Below, piece by piece: positions 52,001 to 63,620 of a stretch of 64,000 bases of DNA. The DNA is taken from positions 9,969,100 to 10,033,099 of the forward strand of contig NW_022098044.1 of the NCBI RefSeq assembly GCF_002288925.2, written 5' to 3'. The stretch's first letter is position 1. Each line of letters begins with the position of its first letter. The translations under genes and the position numbers were made by a program. The notes beneath the pieces were generated by a model that saw only the letters and a program-made list of their open reading frames with translations, was not told where the DNA came from and searched no databases. This stretch comes from Delphinapterus leucas (Eukaryota > Chordata > Mammalia > Artiodactyla > Monodontidae).

Positions 52001-55000
52001 GTGTCTGCACTGAAGTGCATGCGGCCTGCACTGTACCCTTAGGGAACATTGGCCCCTTCAGCCGCGTTTGTGTGCACGTGCACGCACATTGAGCGGGCCC
52101 ACGAGCAGGTTAACAGGGAGGCCGGGTCAGCTTTCTGTGTCTGAAGTTTTTTCAGTGAGTGTGTGTTACTTCTATATGCAGGGCGAGTATTCTTCAAGTT
52201 TAATATATAAGTCCATACTGCTCTTTTCCCTTAAAAGATAAATTAGGAAGGGTTGGCAAAGTCCCAGCCTGAGTACATCTGTTGGGTACTCATCTTTTCT
52301 TGTTATCCCAATTATCCTATGAGGCGTGGATGTTGTTTTCCCCTTCAGTTTTACAGATGAGGAACCTCCAAACCCTACAGCATTCACCCCCACGGGCAGC
52401 GCCTGCATGCAGACCTTACTTCTGAGGTCCTTGCCTGCCCCCACGCCTGCCCCCAGCCCACCGGCTTCTGTGAGCCTGTCTGCACTCTGACCTCGTGCCA
52501 GAGTGGTCCTGCCTTTGCATGCGTCTCCCAGGAAACCTCTTCCCTTTGCTTATAGGGGTTGGAACTCATGTTCTGCTGTCTAAATAGGGTGTCTTTTCAG
52601 GTCTGAAAAAGATTCTGGAGGTGGGTGGCTCCGTGCAGGACCCTCCCGGGGAGCTCACAGTGACAGCAAACAGCCGTATGAGCGCCTCCATTCTCCTCAG
52701 CAAGCTCTTCGATGACCTGAAGTGTGATGCCGAGAGGGAGAACTTCCACCGACTCTGTGAAAACTACATCAAGTAAGGGAAGCCTCCTATTGCCAGGGAT
52801 CCTGCGAAAGTTCTCACTCTTTGGGGAGGGACAGCAGTGAAAGGTTTCCCACAAGGAGAACAGCCTGGGGGAAGACTGGCTGGGGCCAGACAGGGTGGTC
52901 CCAAGGGCCACATCTTGTTCCAGAGTGACCTCCCCAGGGACATTCTTTCTCAAATCAGTTCTCTAGTGCAACAGATGTCCTCAAGCACATAGTGTTCACT
53001 GAGCACTTACTGTGTGTCCGTTCTGACACAGCAGTGCAGCATGACAGTCCTTAAGGAGCTCACGGCTAGGAGAAGACAAGTCAGGAAATAAGCAGCACAA
53101 GTTCAGCTCTTAGTGAGTACAGGGGAGGAGACAACAGGGTGGTGTGAGTGAGAGTGACCTACATTAGGTGGCGTGTCATCAGGGGAGGCTCGAATGAAAG
53201 CCTCGATAAAGAACGCCAGCAACTGCCATCCAGAGGATGTCCTCGTCTTCCCATTGGCAGTTTTTCTTTTCTTCTTCTTCTTTTTTTTTTTTTTTTTTTT
53301 TTGACTGCTCCACGCAGCTTATGGAATCTTAGTTCCCCGACCAGGGATCAAACCCGGGCCCCCCCGGCAGTGAAAGCCCAGAATTCTAACCACTGGACCA
53401 CCAGGGAATGCCAGCAGCTTTTCTTGCTGTTGCTGCCCAAGTAGTGCAGATGCCCAGCCAGTGGAGGGGAAGGGAGGGAAGGAGAGTCCCCTTATGCTGG
53501 CTTTGATGTGACAGCTGCCACCCTGTACCCCTCAGGAGCTGGTTTGAGGGCCAAGGGCTGGCTGGGAAGCTGCGGGCCCTCCAGACGGTGTCCTGCCTCC
53601 TGCAGGGCCCGTGTGATGCCGGCAACCGGGCCCTGGAGCTGAGTGGCGTCATGGAGAGTGTGATCGCTTTATGTGCCTCGGAGCAGGAGGAGGAGCAGCT
53701 GGTGGCCGTGGAGGCCCTGATCCACGCGGCCGGCAAGGCCAGGCGGGCCTCGTTTATCACGGCCAATGGCGTCTCGCTGCTGAAGGACCTGTACAGGCGC
53801 GGCGAGAAGGACAGCATCCGCATCCGGGCGCTGGTGGTGAGACGGGTGGGCCTGGGCTGGGCAAGCGGGCAGCCAGGCAGGGGCCCCGGGCTGGCTGGTG
53901 TCTCAGGGTGCAGCACCAGCACACGCTGGGTGACAGTATGGGACGTGCAGGGCCTTGTCGAGGCCGGAGGCAGGGGCCCTAGCTCCTACTACCACAGGGC
54001 TCATGGTCGGGTCAGAGAGATGAGCCTCGTACAGAGAGGACACCTGAGAATGCAGGGCGGCCCGGGCCGCCCGCTGCGGGCAGTGGGAGCGGCTCCAGGA
54101 GGAGACGATGGAGGACACGCTGGGCAGGCGGGTCAGAGGGCTGTGTGGACAGGCTGGGCCAGCAGGCGGCCCCAGGAGCAGGTGGTGTGGGGACTGCCTG
54201 GCCTCCCTGAGCCTGTTGCAGCCCTGCACCTTGAGGAAGCTGGTCCTCCTCCTCGGAGCACTTAGTCCTGGGTTTCTCCATTCCGTGAGGATCCTGGCCT
54301 GGGCCAAGGTACCCATCTTCTCCCCACACGGATCTTAGCTCCATCTGTAAAGAGCTTCCTTCTATGACATGGAAAGGAACAGCAAATCCCAGTGTGATTG
54401 GGCGGGGTTGGGGCCCAGGCCAGCACGGTGGTCAATATGTCAGTTTCTACCAGATGCCATGTCACGTGGCCACCCCAGTAGGTGATTTTGCTGCCCGGTG
54501 CTCCAGGTGGTAACCTGGTGGCGGTGTGCATGGCCTCCAGAGAGCCTGGCAGAGTGCCTGGGGGGGGAGCCCACGCCAGCTGTGGAGGAGCCCTGCTCTG
54601 CCTCCGTCCCTCGGCCAACAGCTGGTTCTCACCTCTTCCACCAGGGACTCTGTAAGCTCGGCTCGGCCGGGGGGACCGACTTTAGCATGAAGCAGTTTGC
54701 TGAAGGCTCCACGCTCAAACTGGCCAAGCAGTGTCGAAAGTGAGTCATTTAGCACTGTTGTGGCTCCCGACCTGTCAGCCAGACCTCAAAAGAGGAGGGT
54801 GGGGCCTCCTCACTGCCCTGTCCTACCCCAGGCAGACCCTCCTGCGCTGCTGCGTGAACTGCTTCTGTCTGTGGCGGGGATGCCCCAGCCCCTGGCTTTT
54901 CCCCCTTGGTCCTGGTGTACCCCTCCTGTCCCTCCACCTTTCTGATGGTCATCTGTGCCCTGCATGCCCCCAGGTGGCTGTGCAATGACCAGATCGATGC

Positions 55001-58000
55001 GGGCACTCGGCGCTGGGCGGTGGAGGGTCTGGCCTACCTTACCTTCGATGCCGATGTGAAGGAGGAGTTTGTGGAGGATGAGGCTGCGCTGAAGGCTCTG
55101 TTCCAGCTCAGCAAGGTAGCTCCATGGGTTCCTGCAGCCGTCCGGGGACACTGTCTAGGATTAGAGCTTACGGGGCTTTCTTGGCAGGTCTTGGCCAATG
55201 GCTTTTGTGACCCCACAGAGAGGGGGGCTGGTAGCCCGAGTGGCTGCTCTGTGTGGCCTGGGTGTACTGGCCTGCGCCAGCAGGGTCGGAAAGGACGATC
55301 TCTTAGGAGGAGTTGGGGTGGTCAAGTGTGTGAGCTCCCAAAGTCTGGGGCCACCCTCGGGCCTTGGCAGTGCCCAGATTCATCCTGGTGCCCATGTGGT
55401 CCAGCTGAGGGTAGAACTGGGAGCCTGGGCAGCGCCTATCCCGGTGTTGCTCTTCCCCCCGGGATGGCCGCTGATGGCCCCTCTGCCCCCGGCAGTCCGA
55501 GGAGAGGTCGGTGCTCTTTGCAGTGGCCTCGGCGCTGGTGAACTGCACCAATAGCTACGACTACGAGGAGCCGGACCCCAAGATGGTGGAGCTGGCCAAG
55601 TACGCCAAGCAGCACGTGCCCGAGCAGCACCCCAAGGTGAGGGGGCTGCTAGGAGGGGTTTGGGGGCCTCCGTGTCACTGGGGCCAGTTGACCTGAGACA
55701 TCCACAGCAGATGAGCCTTCTGTTTAAGCGGGTTCCTTCCCTTTGTTTTCATGCTCATCATTTTGTGCCGTGAGGAGGGTTCCCCTTTCCCTGCCTGATC
55801 AGCCGAGGCCCCTGTGCTCAGCTGCCTCCTCCCCCAGGACAAACCGAGTTTCGTGCGGGCTCGGGTTAAGAAGCTGCTGGCGGCTGGTGTGGTGTCGGCC
55901 ATGACGTGCATGGTGAAGACCGAGAGCCCTGTGCTGACCAGTTCCTGCAGGGAGCTGCTCTCCAGGTGAGCCTGCCCCAGCTACACCAGACCTGCTGCAG
56001 CCCGTCAGCCTCCAGGCTGCTGATGGAACTACAGCGGGAGCAGGTCCTGGTGCCGTGGGCCCCTCAGAGCAGGGGGCCACCGGTATGGCGCCCTTCTTTT
56101 GCTGAGCCCAGGAGTGGAGGGTCTGCCTGCCAGAGCCCGGGCTGGCCCGTCCAGCACAGCCTTCTCCCCACAGGGTCTTCCTGGCTTTGGTGGAGGAGTT
56201 CGAGGACCGCGGCACCGTGGTTGCTCAGGGAGGGGGCAAGGTAAGCGGGCTTACAGACTCCTTCCCGATGGCATATAAAACATCACTGAGTGGCTGCTAC
56301 ACCAGAGATCAGTGTTGGGTGTGGGACGGAGAAGTATTATTAGCGACCAGCAGGAATGTCTTCCTGCTGAGTGAGAGATGCTGGGGGCCGGGGGGTGGTG
56401 GTGGGGCTCTTTAGAGCCCCGGACTTTGTGCCTATTAGGGTCCTGAGCTCTCCTCCTTTCTCTTGTGTCATTGACCTCCATGGCTCTGGTGCCGGGCGCA
56501 ATCCACATCTGTCCCTTAATAGTTGTTTCGGGAAGTGTTTGGGTAGCTTACTGGGAGGCCTCAGAGAGATGAGAGGGTGGGAGTGGGAGTATCATTGTCA
56601 AGCCTGGGGAGAGAATGGCGGGGAAAGGTGAGGGCAGCACAGTCAGGGCCTCAGAGCCTCGTGGTTTGGGCCTTATGTTCCCGGGCACATCTTGGACACT
56701 GATGGGCTTGTCCCTACAGGCTCTGCTCCCGCTGGCCCTGGAAGGCACTGACGTGGGGCAGACGAAGGCAGCCCAGGCTCTTGCCAAGCTCACCATCACC
56801 TCCAACCCAGAGATGACCTTTCCCGGTGAGCGGGTGCGTGTCTTTCTGCCCCAGCGCTGGCCTGTCCTCCACCCCCTCACAGGGCCCTGATGGCCTTTGA
56901 CCCGAGCTGCGGCTCCTTCTTGGGGAAGTGTCAGCTTTGCTGAGCCCTGGGGGTGGGAAGGGCAGGCTTCTTTTTGGGGCTGGACTCCCTCCCATCTGCA
57001 GGGCCGGTGGGGTTGGGGGAGCTGGGGCGCATAGCCCTGACAGGTGGGTGCGTATCGCAGATCTACGAGGTGGTCCGGCCCCTCGTCTCTCTCCTGCACC
57101 TCAACTGCTCCGGCCTGCAGAACTTTGAGGCACTCATGGCTCTAACAAACCTGGCAGGGATCAGCGAGAGGCTCCGGTAAGGTCCCTTGGGATGTGGGGC
57201 CTGGGCAGGGCATCATGGTTTGGACCATCCCCAGGAAAGCGCTTTACAGCGTGGAAAGCACTCCCCAGTCACTCACTTATTTGCTCCTCATGGTGACTCC
57301 TCTGTATCTTACAGCGGAGGAGACAGGCTGAGAGGCGTGACTTGTGCAGTGTCCCGTGAGATAGCAAGGGACTGGGCGATGACAGCGTAGGCCCTGGAGT
57401 CAGGCTGCCTGGGTTCAAATCCTGGGTTCACTGTTTATTAGTGTATAACCTCACAAGTAACTTAATCCCTCTGTGCCTCAGTTTCCCCCTCTGTGAAATA
57501 GGATGGCTACAGTACCTAGCTCGTGGAGGAGCAGCGAGGAGGACTAAATGAGAAAATACGTGTAAAAGCATTTACTACATAGGTGCCTGGCTGCTGGCAA
57601 TGTGCCCAAGCAGTACAGATTAGCTATTACTGCTGATTGTGACCTTGGGCCACTCAGTCTCCTCTTCTGCAAAACAGTAATAATGATAATCACACCTGCA
57701 CCTTCACTGTAGGGCTGTAGCGAGGATTAAGTAAGGTAGTCCGAGTGCTGGGTCAGGGTGAGGGCTCGAAAGTTAGGTGTTAGCATTGCCATCATCACCA
57801 CCTGGGTCTCCTAACTCCGACTTTAGAGCATTTCTCAAGGTCCTGTGCTATTTCCTAGGCCCAGTTAGAAGGCTGGAAACCACTGCCTGGTGGTTTCATC
57901 CCTGGTGCAGGAGGGTCTTTGGATATTGCCCAAGGAAATCTTTGGCCCCGGGTTTGATTGTGTGGGGAAACGGGTGGGGGTGATGGATGCCAGCGCTCTG

Positions 58001-58795
58001 GTGATGCCGACCCTCCACCCTTGGCCCCACAGGCAGAAGATCCTGAAGGAAAGGGCTGTGCCCATGATTGAGGGCTACATGTTTGAGGAGCATGAGATGA
58101 TCCGCCGGGCAGCCACCGAGTGCATGTGTAACTTGGCCATGAGCACGGAGGTGAGGGTTGGCCCAGGAGGCGGTCATGGCAGGCAGGCACGCAGAAGTAC
58201 CTGTCCCTGGCTGGCCTTTGCCCCAGCTAACCTGGTGCACTCCCCGCTTCCGGCCACAGGTGCAGGATCTCTTTGAAGCCACGGGCAGTGACCGGCTGAA
58301 GCTGCTGGTGCTGTACAGTGGAGAGGACGACGAGCTGCTACGGCGGGCAGCTGCTGGGGGCCTGGCCATGCTCACCTCCACGCGGCCCTCGCTCTGCAGC
58401 CGCATCCCCCAAGTGGTCAGTGCCCCTTCTGGGTGGGGCAGGGGAGGTGGGCCAGGAGCCCCCAGCCAGGGTGTGTGAGTGAGTGCCCTGCCAGGGTTCC
58501 CTGATGCTCGGTGGTCACGCTGCCCTGTTTCCTGCAGACCACACACTGGCTGGAGATCCTGCAGGCCCTGCTTCTGAGCCCCAACCAGGAGCTACAGCAC
58601 CGGGGCGCTGTGGTGGTGTTGAACATGGTGGAGGCCTCGAGTGAGATTGCCAGCACCCTGATGGAGAGCGAGATGCTGGAGATCCTGTCAGTGCTGGCTA
58701 AGGGCAAGGAGAGCCCAGTCATGAGAGCTGCTGCCGCTTGTCTGGGGAAAGCAGTGGAATATGGGCTTATCAGACCCAGCCAGGATGGAAAGTGA
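45870..58795 (+). CDS. UNC45A: UNC45A, UCS-domain myosin chaperone and HSP90 co-chaperone
   Basis: General-cell UNC45 paralogue that folds non-muscle myosin and binds HSP90. Coding exons: 45870-45920, 46119-46280, 46512-46548, 46846-47021, 48884-48976, 49489-49656, 51141-51309, 51561-51731, 52601-52772, 53536-53836, 54645-54739, 54974-55115, 55496-55636, 55838-55965, 56174-56240, 56720-56833, 57061-57176, 58033-58150, 58260-58415, 58538-58795. All are GT-AG and in phase; total 944 residues, the human length. Start [18 protein letters not shown]-terminal TPR repeats at ~21-125 ([37 protein letters not shown]), then central and UCS armadillo-type helices to the end. In the sixteenth exon GGT GAG looks like a donor (56826), but phase requires the next one at 56834. 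No damage seen. Confidence 0.97.
47022..48883. other. UNC45A: UNC45A intron 4 with L1 3' UTR pieces
   Basis: The ~47360-47480 segment reads as the reverse strand of an L1 3' end (ttggagtataattgatttac, aacaaagtgaatcaattata). The ~47500-47830 segment resembles an old forward L1 3' region (ttgtagtaatgaaaaattgg, ccagcagtaggggaatggct). No exon or RNA gene recognised. Confidence 0.55.
49275..49425 (-). repeat. MIR SINE remnant
   Basis: Reverse-strand MIR phrases: acctacagaagaggaagctg, ggccaaggtcactcagctgc. In UNC45A intron 5. Confidence 0.6.
49855..50120 (-). mobile_element. CHR-1-type SINE lacking its tRNA-like head
   Basis: Inverted: poly(T), ttggctgcgttgggtctttg, and repeated agtagttgtggc units up to cttcccagaccagggaac, where it stops. 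The expected end with ccaccagggaag is missing, so its Pol III promoter half is lost. Confidence 0.88.
50121..51140. other. UNC45A: Rest of UNC45A intron 6, unassigned
   Basis: About 1 kb of mostly unique sequence. No family, exon or RNA gene recognised on either strand. Confidence 0.4.
51764..51913 (+). mobile_element. Short CHR-type SINE
   Basis: Direct orientation: gggaattccctggtggtcca, gtttgatccctgctctggga, ending in an impure A-rich tail with gatagataaataaata. In UNC45A intron 8. Confidence 0.9.
52985..53115 (-). repeat. L2-like remnant
   Basis: ttcactgagcacttactgtg, gacagtccttaaggagctca and caggaaataagcagcacaag read as reverse-strand L2. In UNC45A intron 9. Confidence 0.55.
53262..53410 (-). 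mobile_element. Short CHR-type SINE
   Basis: Inverted: long poly(T), ttgactgctccacgcagctt, cttagttccccgaccaggga, and ccactggaccaccagggaat. Located ~125 bp before the UNC45A exon at 53536. Confidence 0.9.
57385..57770 (+). repeat. Two forward MIR SINE remnants
   Basis: First copy ~57385-57610: ctggagtcaggctgcctggg, ctctgtgcctcagtttcccc, ggaggactaaatgagaaaat. Second, partial copy ~57630-57770: tgaccttgggccactcagtc, ctgtagcgaggattaagtaa. In UNC45A intron 17. Confidence 0.8.
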
Positions 58796-59060
58796 GGACC
58801 TGCCTCTCACACACGCTACCTATCGCAGCACAGGGAGCGAGGACAGACATGGCCTTGGCTGGTGGGTGCTGGGGTGTCTCCTGCCCAGCTGCCCTTTGAT
58901 GTCCTCTGTTCTGAGTCAGGGGCCACGTTCACAGCTCTGCTCTGCCAGCACTGCCTCCAGCCTCACGCAGCAGGCAACTTTTCCTGTACTACTTAGACAG
59001 CTGGGAACAGGGAAGGTGCGTCCTAACTCAGCCTGTGGATTCCCTGCACTGGGAAGGACC

Positions 59061-59092
59061 CAGCTGTGAGCCTCACCAGCTGTGAGCCTCAC
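59061..59092 (+). repeat. UNC45A: Perfect 16-bp tandem duplication in UNC45A 3' UTR
   Basis: cagctgtgagcctcac occurs twice without a gap, 35 bp before the poly(A) signal. Probably replication slippage. Confidence 0.85.
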
Positions 59093-59126
59093 CTGAGCCT
59101 GCTGGCAGGACCACCCCTCATCCTCT

Positions 59127-59132
59127 AATAAA
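59127..59132 (+). terminator. UNC45A: UNC45A poly(A) signal
   Basis: AATAAA in cctctaataaaaagtgtgtg, ~330 bp after the UNC45A stop codon, followed by a GT-rich stretch as expected for a cleavage site. Confidence 0.88.
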
Positions 59133-59411
59133 AAGTGTGTGGAACTTAAGTATGTGCCCAGTCAGTGGGCAGGGAGGGCTGGCTGTGGGCCAGAGCGTGG
59201 AGCAGGAGCTGGGCATGGCTGAGCGTGTGTGGGCAGCTTTTCAGCAGCACAGCCACCTCTGTGGAAGGAATCCAATGAATTCCCACCCCAGGGCCCGCTG
59301 AATTGCCTTTTAATCCTTGTAGAGGGCCAAAGGGTAAATGTAAGCAAATCAATAAAGTATCCAGTCGCATGGAAACACAAGCATTAGGCTTTTCAATACT
59401 TCTGCCTTTAT

Positions 59412-59719
59412 TTATTTACGGCTGCTTTGGGGTCTTCCTTGCTGTGTAGGCTTTCTCTAGTTGCAGTGAACGAGGGCTAACGGGGGCTACTCTTCGTTGC
59501 GGTGCGCGTCATTGCGGTGGCTTTTCTTGTGGCGGAGCACAGGCTCCAGGCACGCGGGCTCAGTAGTTGTGACTCGGGGGCTGTAGAGCGCAGGCTCAGT
59601 AGTTGTGGCGCACGGGCTTAGTTGCTCCGCCGCATGTGGGATCTTCCTGGACCAGGGCTTGAACCCGTGTCCCCTGTATTGGCAGGTGGATTCTTTAACC
59701 ACTGTGCCACCATGGAAGC
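59412..59719 (-). mobile_element. Long CHR-1-type SINE between UNC45A and RCCD1
   Basis: Inverted: ttacggctgctttggggtct, agtagttgtggcgcacgggc, end ccactgtgccaccatggaag. Flanks acttctgccttta and acttctgcctttg form the TSD. Confidence 0.92.
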
Positions 59720-59899
59720 CGACTTCTGCCTTTGTATTGAGAGTTTTCAGTGACCTCCAGTCAGGCAGAGCTCGGGATATGGGGGTGGGAAAGCCCTGAG
59801 GGAAGCTCCAGTAGCTGAGCGGGGTTGGACGTAAGCTTGGACCGCTGCGGGCATCCCCACCTGCTTGGGCGGGTGGTCCCTTGAGAGCCTGCTTCCGCT

Positions 59900-60600
59900 C
59901 TCTGCAGAGCGGACTAAGCCCAGCTTGACTCTCATTGGCTTAACGGAGGTAAGTGACAGATCCCGAGCCAATGGAAGGTAAAAACTGCCCAGCACCCGCC
60001 TAATTCGGGTGCTGCTTCTAGGGCCTCAGGCCCGCGCGTGTCCAGTAGCTAGCTGCCGCCATCCCAGACAGAGAGGACTGACAGGCGGCGCCCGTCACTG
60101 GGGTCGCTTGTCGCCAACCCTTCTTTCTGATCGTCCCCCAAGTGTTTCTAATACTGACTCCGCGGCCCCGCGCGTGCCTGCGGAGGACGGGACCATCTGG
60201 CCCAACGAGCCCACGCCCACCGAAGGTTTCGCCCACTCCCCGCCGGAGGCCGCAGCGGCCTAGCGTAGGCCTTGGGACCGGTTTGATCGAGCTAGGACTG
60301 GACAGGCCGCGGCGGGGATCGCCGGAACCGAGGTGAGCTTGTCCCAAGGCTGTCCTCCCCGCGCGGTGACATCACTCCTCTCTCTGGTGATTGGCCCCGG
60401 GGAGGCGGCGGCAGCCAATGGACGCCTCGCTCAGGGCGCGGCTCTTCAAACCTTTCCTTCTTGCGGCTGCCAGCCAGGTCCTGGGCTGGGTGGTGACTCG
60501 TTCCTGGGTGACCGCCCTGCGCCCCGGCCTTTCCTCCTCCCTCAAGACTGCCCATCGGAAGGAGCTGCCTGAGGGGTGGAGGGCACAGGGTCAAGATTAA
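59900..60600 (+). promoter_or_regulatory. RCCD1: CpG-rich RCCD1 promoter with several CCAAT boxes
   Basis: GC-rich block ~1.2-1.9 kb before the RCCD1 start codon. CCAAT or ATTGG cores lie at 59934-59938, 59968-59972, 60390-60394 and 60415-60419. A probable untranslated first exon ends at 60332 (ccgag before gtgagc). The acceptor may be tttacag at ~61655, but that string also resembles MIR sequence, so the 5' UTR model is tentative. Confidence 0.55.
60418..60600 (+). other. Short open reading frame in the RCCD1 promoter region (60 codons)
   Basis: ATG at 60418-60420 opens 60 residues beginning MDASLRARLFKPFLLAAASQ, with a hydrophobic patch (PFLLAAASQVLGWVV) and a basic C-terminal half. It overlaps a CCAAT box and lies in the presumed first intron or promoter of RCCD1. 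I recognise no family. It may be chance in GC-rich DNA. Confidence 0.2.
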
Positions 60601-61650
60601 GGTCAGAGGCCTCCTAGGGCTGGGATTTGACCCGGAAGGGGTAGGAGCCCAGGCCCGGGTCAAGGAGAGACCCAGGACCTGACTTCACAGGCTTGAAAAT
60701 GCCAATGAGATTCTGATCAAGCCGAACATGCTGTACGGAAAAAGTGGCCTTACCGTGCCACTCGACTGTGCGTTTGTCTCCCCATTTATGCGTGAGCTCC
60801 TTGGAAGTAGACATCGGTCCTTCTCAATGACTTAGCCTAAGGGATCAATAAATGCATGTGGAACGAATAAATGACTAGATAAGGTCCAGTTGAAATTGTG
60901 TTTATATAGGTCCCTGAAAATCCAGTGGTCATTTTTATCAATTCTAAGTACTGGACTTAATAAGCTGATACCGTGTGCTTGCCATGGTAGGTGCCAACAC
61001 TTGAACCCTTTATTTGCATCTGTTCCAAATAATTCTACAAGGTAGGTACAAACATCACCTCTCCTACTCCCCAGCTTTGTGAAACTGAAGAAATTGAATT
61101 GGATTGAGAGAGCTTAAGTAAATTGGCTGAGGACACAGGCACTGGTAGCTGCAGAGGCAAACATGTGAACCCTGGAACTGGTCCTAACCCGTACAGGGCA
61201 TTGTCTCTCAAATGCTCTGCCTTCCACTGGTGGGAAGAGCACTGTATGTGAAAATGATGAGCCTTGGGTTCAGCCTTCTGCCCCTCTCGGTCCTAAGCTA
61301 TGTGATTGTGTAAGGGTTACTTTCTCTGGGAGTCTCCGCTGTCAAATGGGGGCAATTCTAGTTCCCAAGATTACATGGGATAATGTGCCTGGCATTGGGA
61401 ATTTGGAGGGGGAGGGACTCAGATCCTAGTCCAACGCCTAAGAGAGAAGCCATTTAAATACCTCGTGCCCAATCTGTGGGACAGCGAACTTGCTTGAATC
61501 AAAAGGGAAGGCAGGAAAAGTGCCCCACTCTAGACAGCTCAGAATCTTCCTAAATCTGGCAGGACTTTAGCCAAGCCTCCCGCTCAGCGAATGTTGGTGG
61601 AACGCACATCGTCTGCCTCTGTGGTTAGGAGGATGGCATTTCCCCCATTT
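60601..61650. other. RCCD1: Probable RCCD1 5' intron, MIR remnants
   Basis: Reverse MIR at ~60990-61190 (tttatttgcatctgttccaa, ctacaaggtaggtacaaaca) and forward MIR at ~61215-61395 (gagccttgggttcagccttc, tgtgattgtgtaagggttac). No exon recognised. Confidence 0.5.
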
Positions 61651-61777
61651 TACAGGTGAGGCAGCTTCAGTGTACCGCAAGGGCTCACCTGGAAGAATCT
61701 CTTCGAGTTCTAGCCTTAACCCTCCGTCCCGCCGGCCGCCGCAGCCACGTCGTAGCCAGCAGAGGGCGCTGCCGGGC

Positions 61778-62739
61778 ATGGCCGAAGAGCGTCGCGGGGC
61801 CTGGTTCGGCTTCGGTTTCTGCGGCTTCGGGCAGGCGCTGGGCTCGGGGCGCGGGCGCCAGGTACACAGCCCCGAGCCTCTGAGGGCGCCAGGCGCGGGC
61901 CTCGATGTCTGCCGCGTGAGCGCGAGCTGGAGCTACACCGCCTTCGTGACCCGTGAGCACCTCCTTCCGGCCCCATCCCGACCCCAGCCCCGGGTGCGTG
62001 TCCCGCCCCCTCCCCAGCCAGCTCTCCGCCCCCCGCAGGTGGAGGAGGCCGGGTGGAGCTGTCTGGCTTCGCGGTCGGAGCGGCGGGCGGCTGCAGGGAC
62101 GCGTGGGCGTCGGAGGAGCTCCTGGTGGTGCTGCGCGCGGGGCCGGGACCCGGGGCCGGGACGGAGCTGCAGGCCTGGGCGCCCGGTTCGGCGCTGCGCG
62201 GGGAGCCCCTCTGGGCCCAGACCGTGCCGGAGGCCGAGCGGGAAGACGGACCGGTCGGCGATGAGACCCAGGCTGGGCCGCTGCCGCTGCTGCCCTGCGC
62301 TCGCGCCTACGTGAGCCCGCGGCCGCCCTTCTACCGGCCTCTGGCCCCGACACTGCGGGCGCGCCGACTGGAGCTGGGCGCTGAGCACGCGTTGCTGCTG
62401 GACGCGGCGGGCCAGGTGTTCTCCTGGGGCGGGGGCAGGTGAGGTGGGCCGGCTGGGCTTTTGCGGCGATGACGGGGTGGGGGGGGGGGGTGCGGGTACA
62501 TGTGGCTCGGAGTGGGAGGTGAGCATACAGGGGGCAGGAGAGAGCGATTGGGGAGGGAAGGGGAGGGAAGGGGAAGGAGACCCCTTGGTGTAGTTGACTA
62601 GGGTCTCCCTTGCTCAGGCACGGACAGCTGGGCCACGGGACTCTGGAGGCAGAGCCGGAGCCGAGGCTGCTGCAGGCGCTGCAGGGCCTAACCATGACTG
62701 AGGTGGCCGCAGGTGGCTGGCACTCTCTGTGTGTGAGTG
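61778..62739 (+). CDS. RCCD1: RCCD1, RCC1-domain protein, 5' part (continues beyond window)
   Basis: RCC1-repeat protein that in human partners the KDM8 histone demethylase. Coding exons 61778-61952, 62039-62438 and 62618-62739, GT-AG, phases 1, 2 and 1. Start ATG at 61778 gives [20 protein letters not shown], matching the family N-terminus; the frame is open upstream to 61670 but without conserved residues. About 232 residues are encoded, against ~376 in human. RCC1-type motifs: [20 protein letters not shown], then [20 protein letters not shown] and [13 protein letters not shown]. The remaining exons are not found in 62740-64000. All three exons are very GC-rich, so the long minus-strand ORF across them (61685-62695) is an artefact. 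Confidence 0.95.
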
Positions 62740-63620
62740 GTGAGTGACCTAGTGCTTTTCCAAAACCAGCTCAAGGTCTCGTAGGCTCCAAACCTTTCTC
62801 CTTCTCTCGCAAATTGATGGGTGCCCTAGCCGGGCCTCCTCCCAAGCTCCTCCCACATCAGCCAGCCCAGTCATTCATGACTCCCTAACGCCTCTCAGAT
62901 TCAGCCCCTCTGCCGCCACCATCACCCACTCGCACCCGGACTGTCACAATTGTTACCTGTCTTCTGTTACTGGTCTCACTACCCCTCCCCTCCGTCTGCC
63001 TCCAGCCAGGGCTGTCTTTCTAAAATACTCCCCAAGGGAGAATGAAGGGGTGAGGGGCAACCGAGCTAAGGAGAAAAAAAAGGCAGCAGTTGCCCGGGTG
63101 GCCGTGATGTGTGGCACACAGTGGACACTTGGATGCCCACCGGGAGGATGATGATGGTGAGTGTGAGCTCTGGTGGTGCCATGGCTGGTGGCCCAGGACC
63201 AGAATGAGGAGTTTCACTTTAGATTGTGTTCACCACTCTGGCAGGTGATCCAGGTGTAGCTGATCTCTAGGCTGTTGGGTGCAGCTGGGAGCGAATGATC
63301 TTTGCAAGGATCTACATTTGGGGCTCTGGCCTCCACTTACATCATTCCGACCAGGTCCTGATACGCAGCAAGCTAGACGCTGAGATGCCAAGTTTATAGC
63401 CAAGAAACACTTTGTTCACAAGGCAGCCAAGCAAGGAAATGGGAGAATAATAAGTCTCAGATCTGCCTCCCTGAAGGGAGTTGGGGTATTTATGGGATAA
63501 GCAGGGTGGTCTTAGGCGTGGGGAAAGGTGATTGGAGGTAGGGAAGAAGGTGAGGTAATCAGTGTTCTGAGCAGGCATATCTGGGTCACATGCGTCTGCA
63601 TATTCAAAATGGAGGCGCTT
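62740..63620. other. RCCD1: RCCD1 intron, no further exon seen
   Basis: Unique sequence with pyrimidine-rich parts. No match to the next RCCD1 exon or to another gene. Confidence 0.5.

Noticed and set aside
61685..62695. 336-codon minus-strand ORF over the first RCCD1 exons
   Set aside because: It lies antisense to well-supported GC-rich coding exons and its composition (A, R, P, G) is what stop-poor GC-rich DNA gives.
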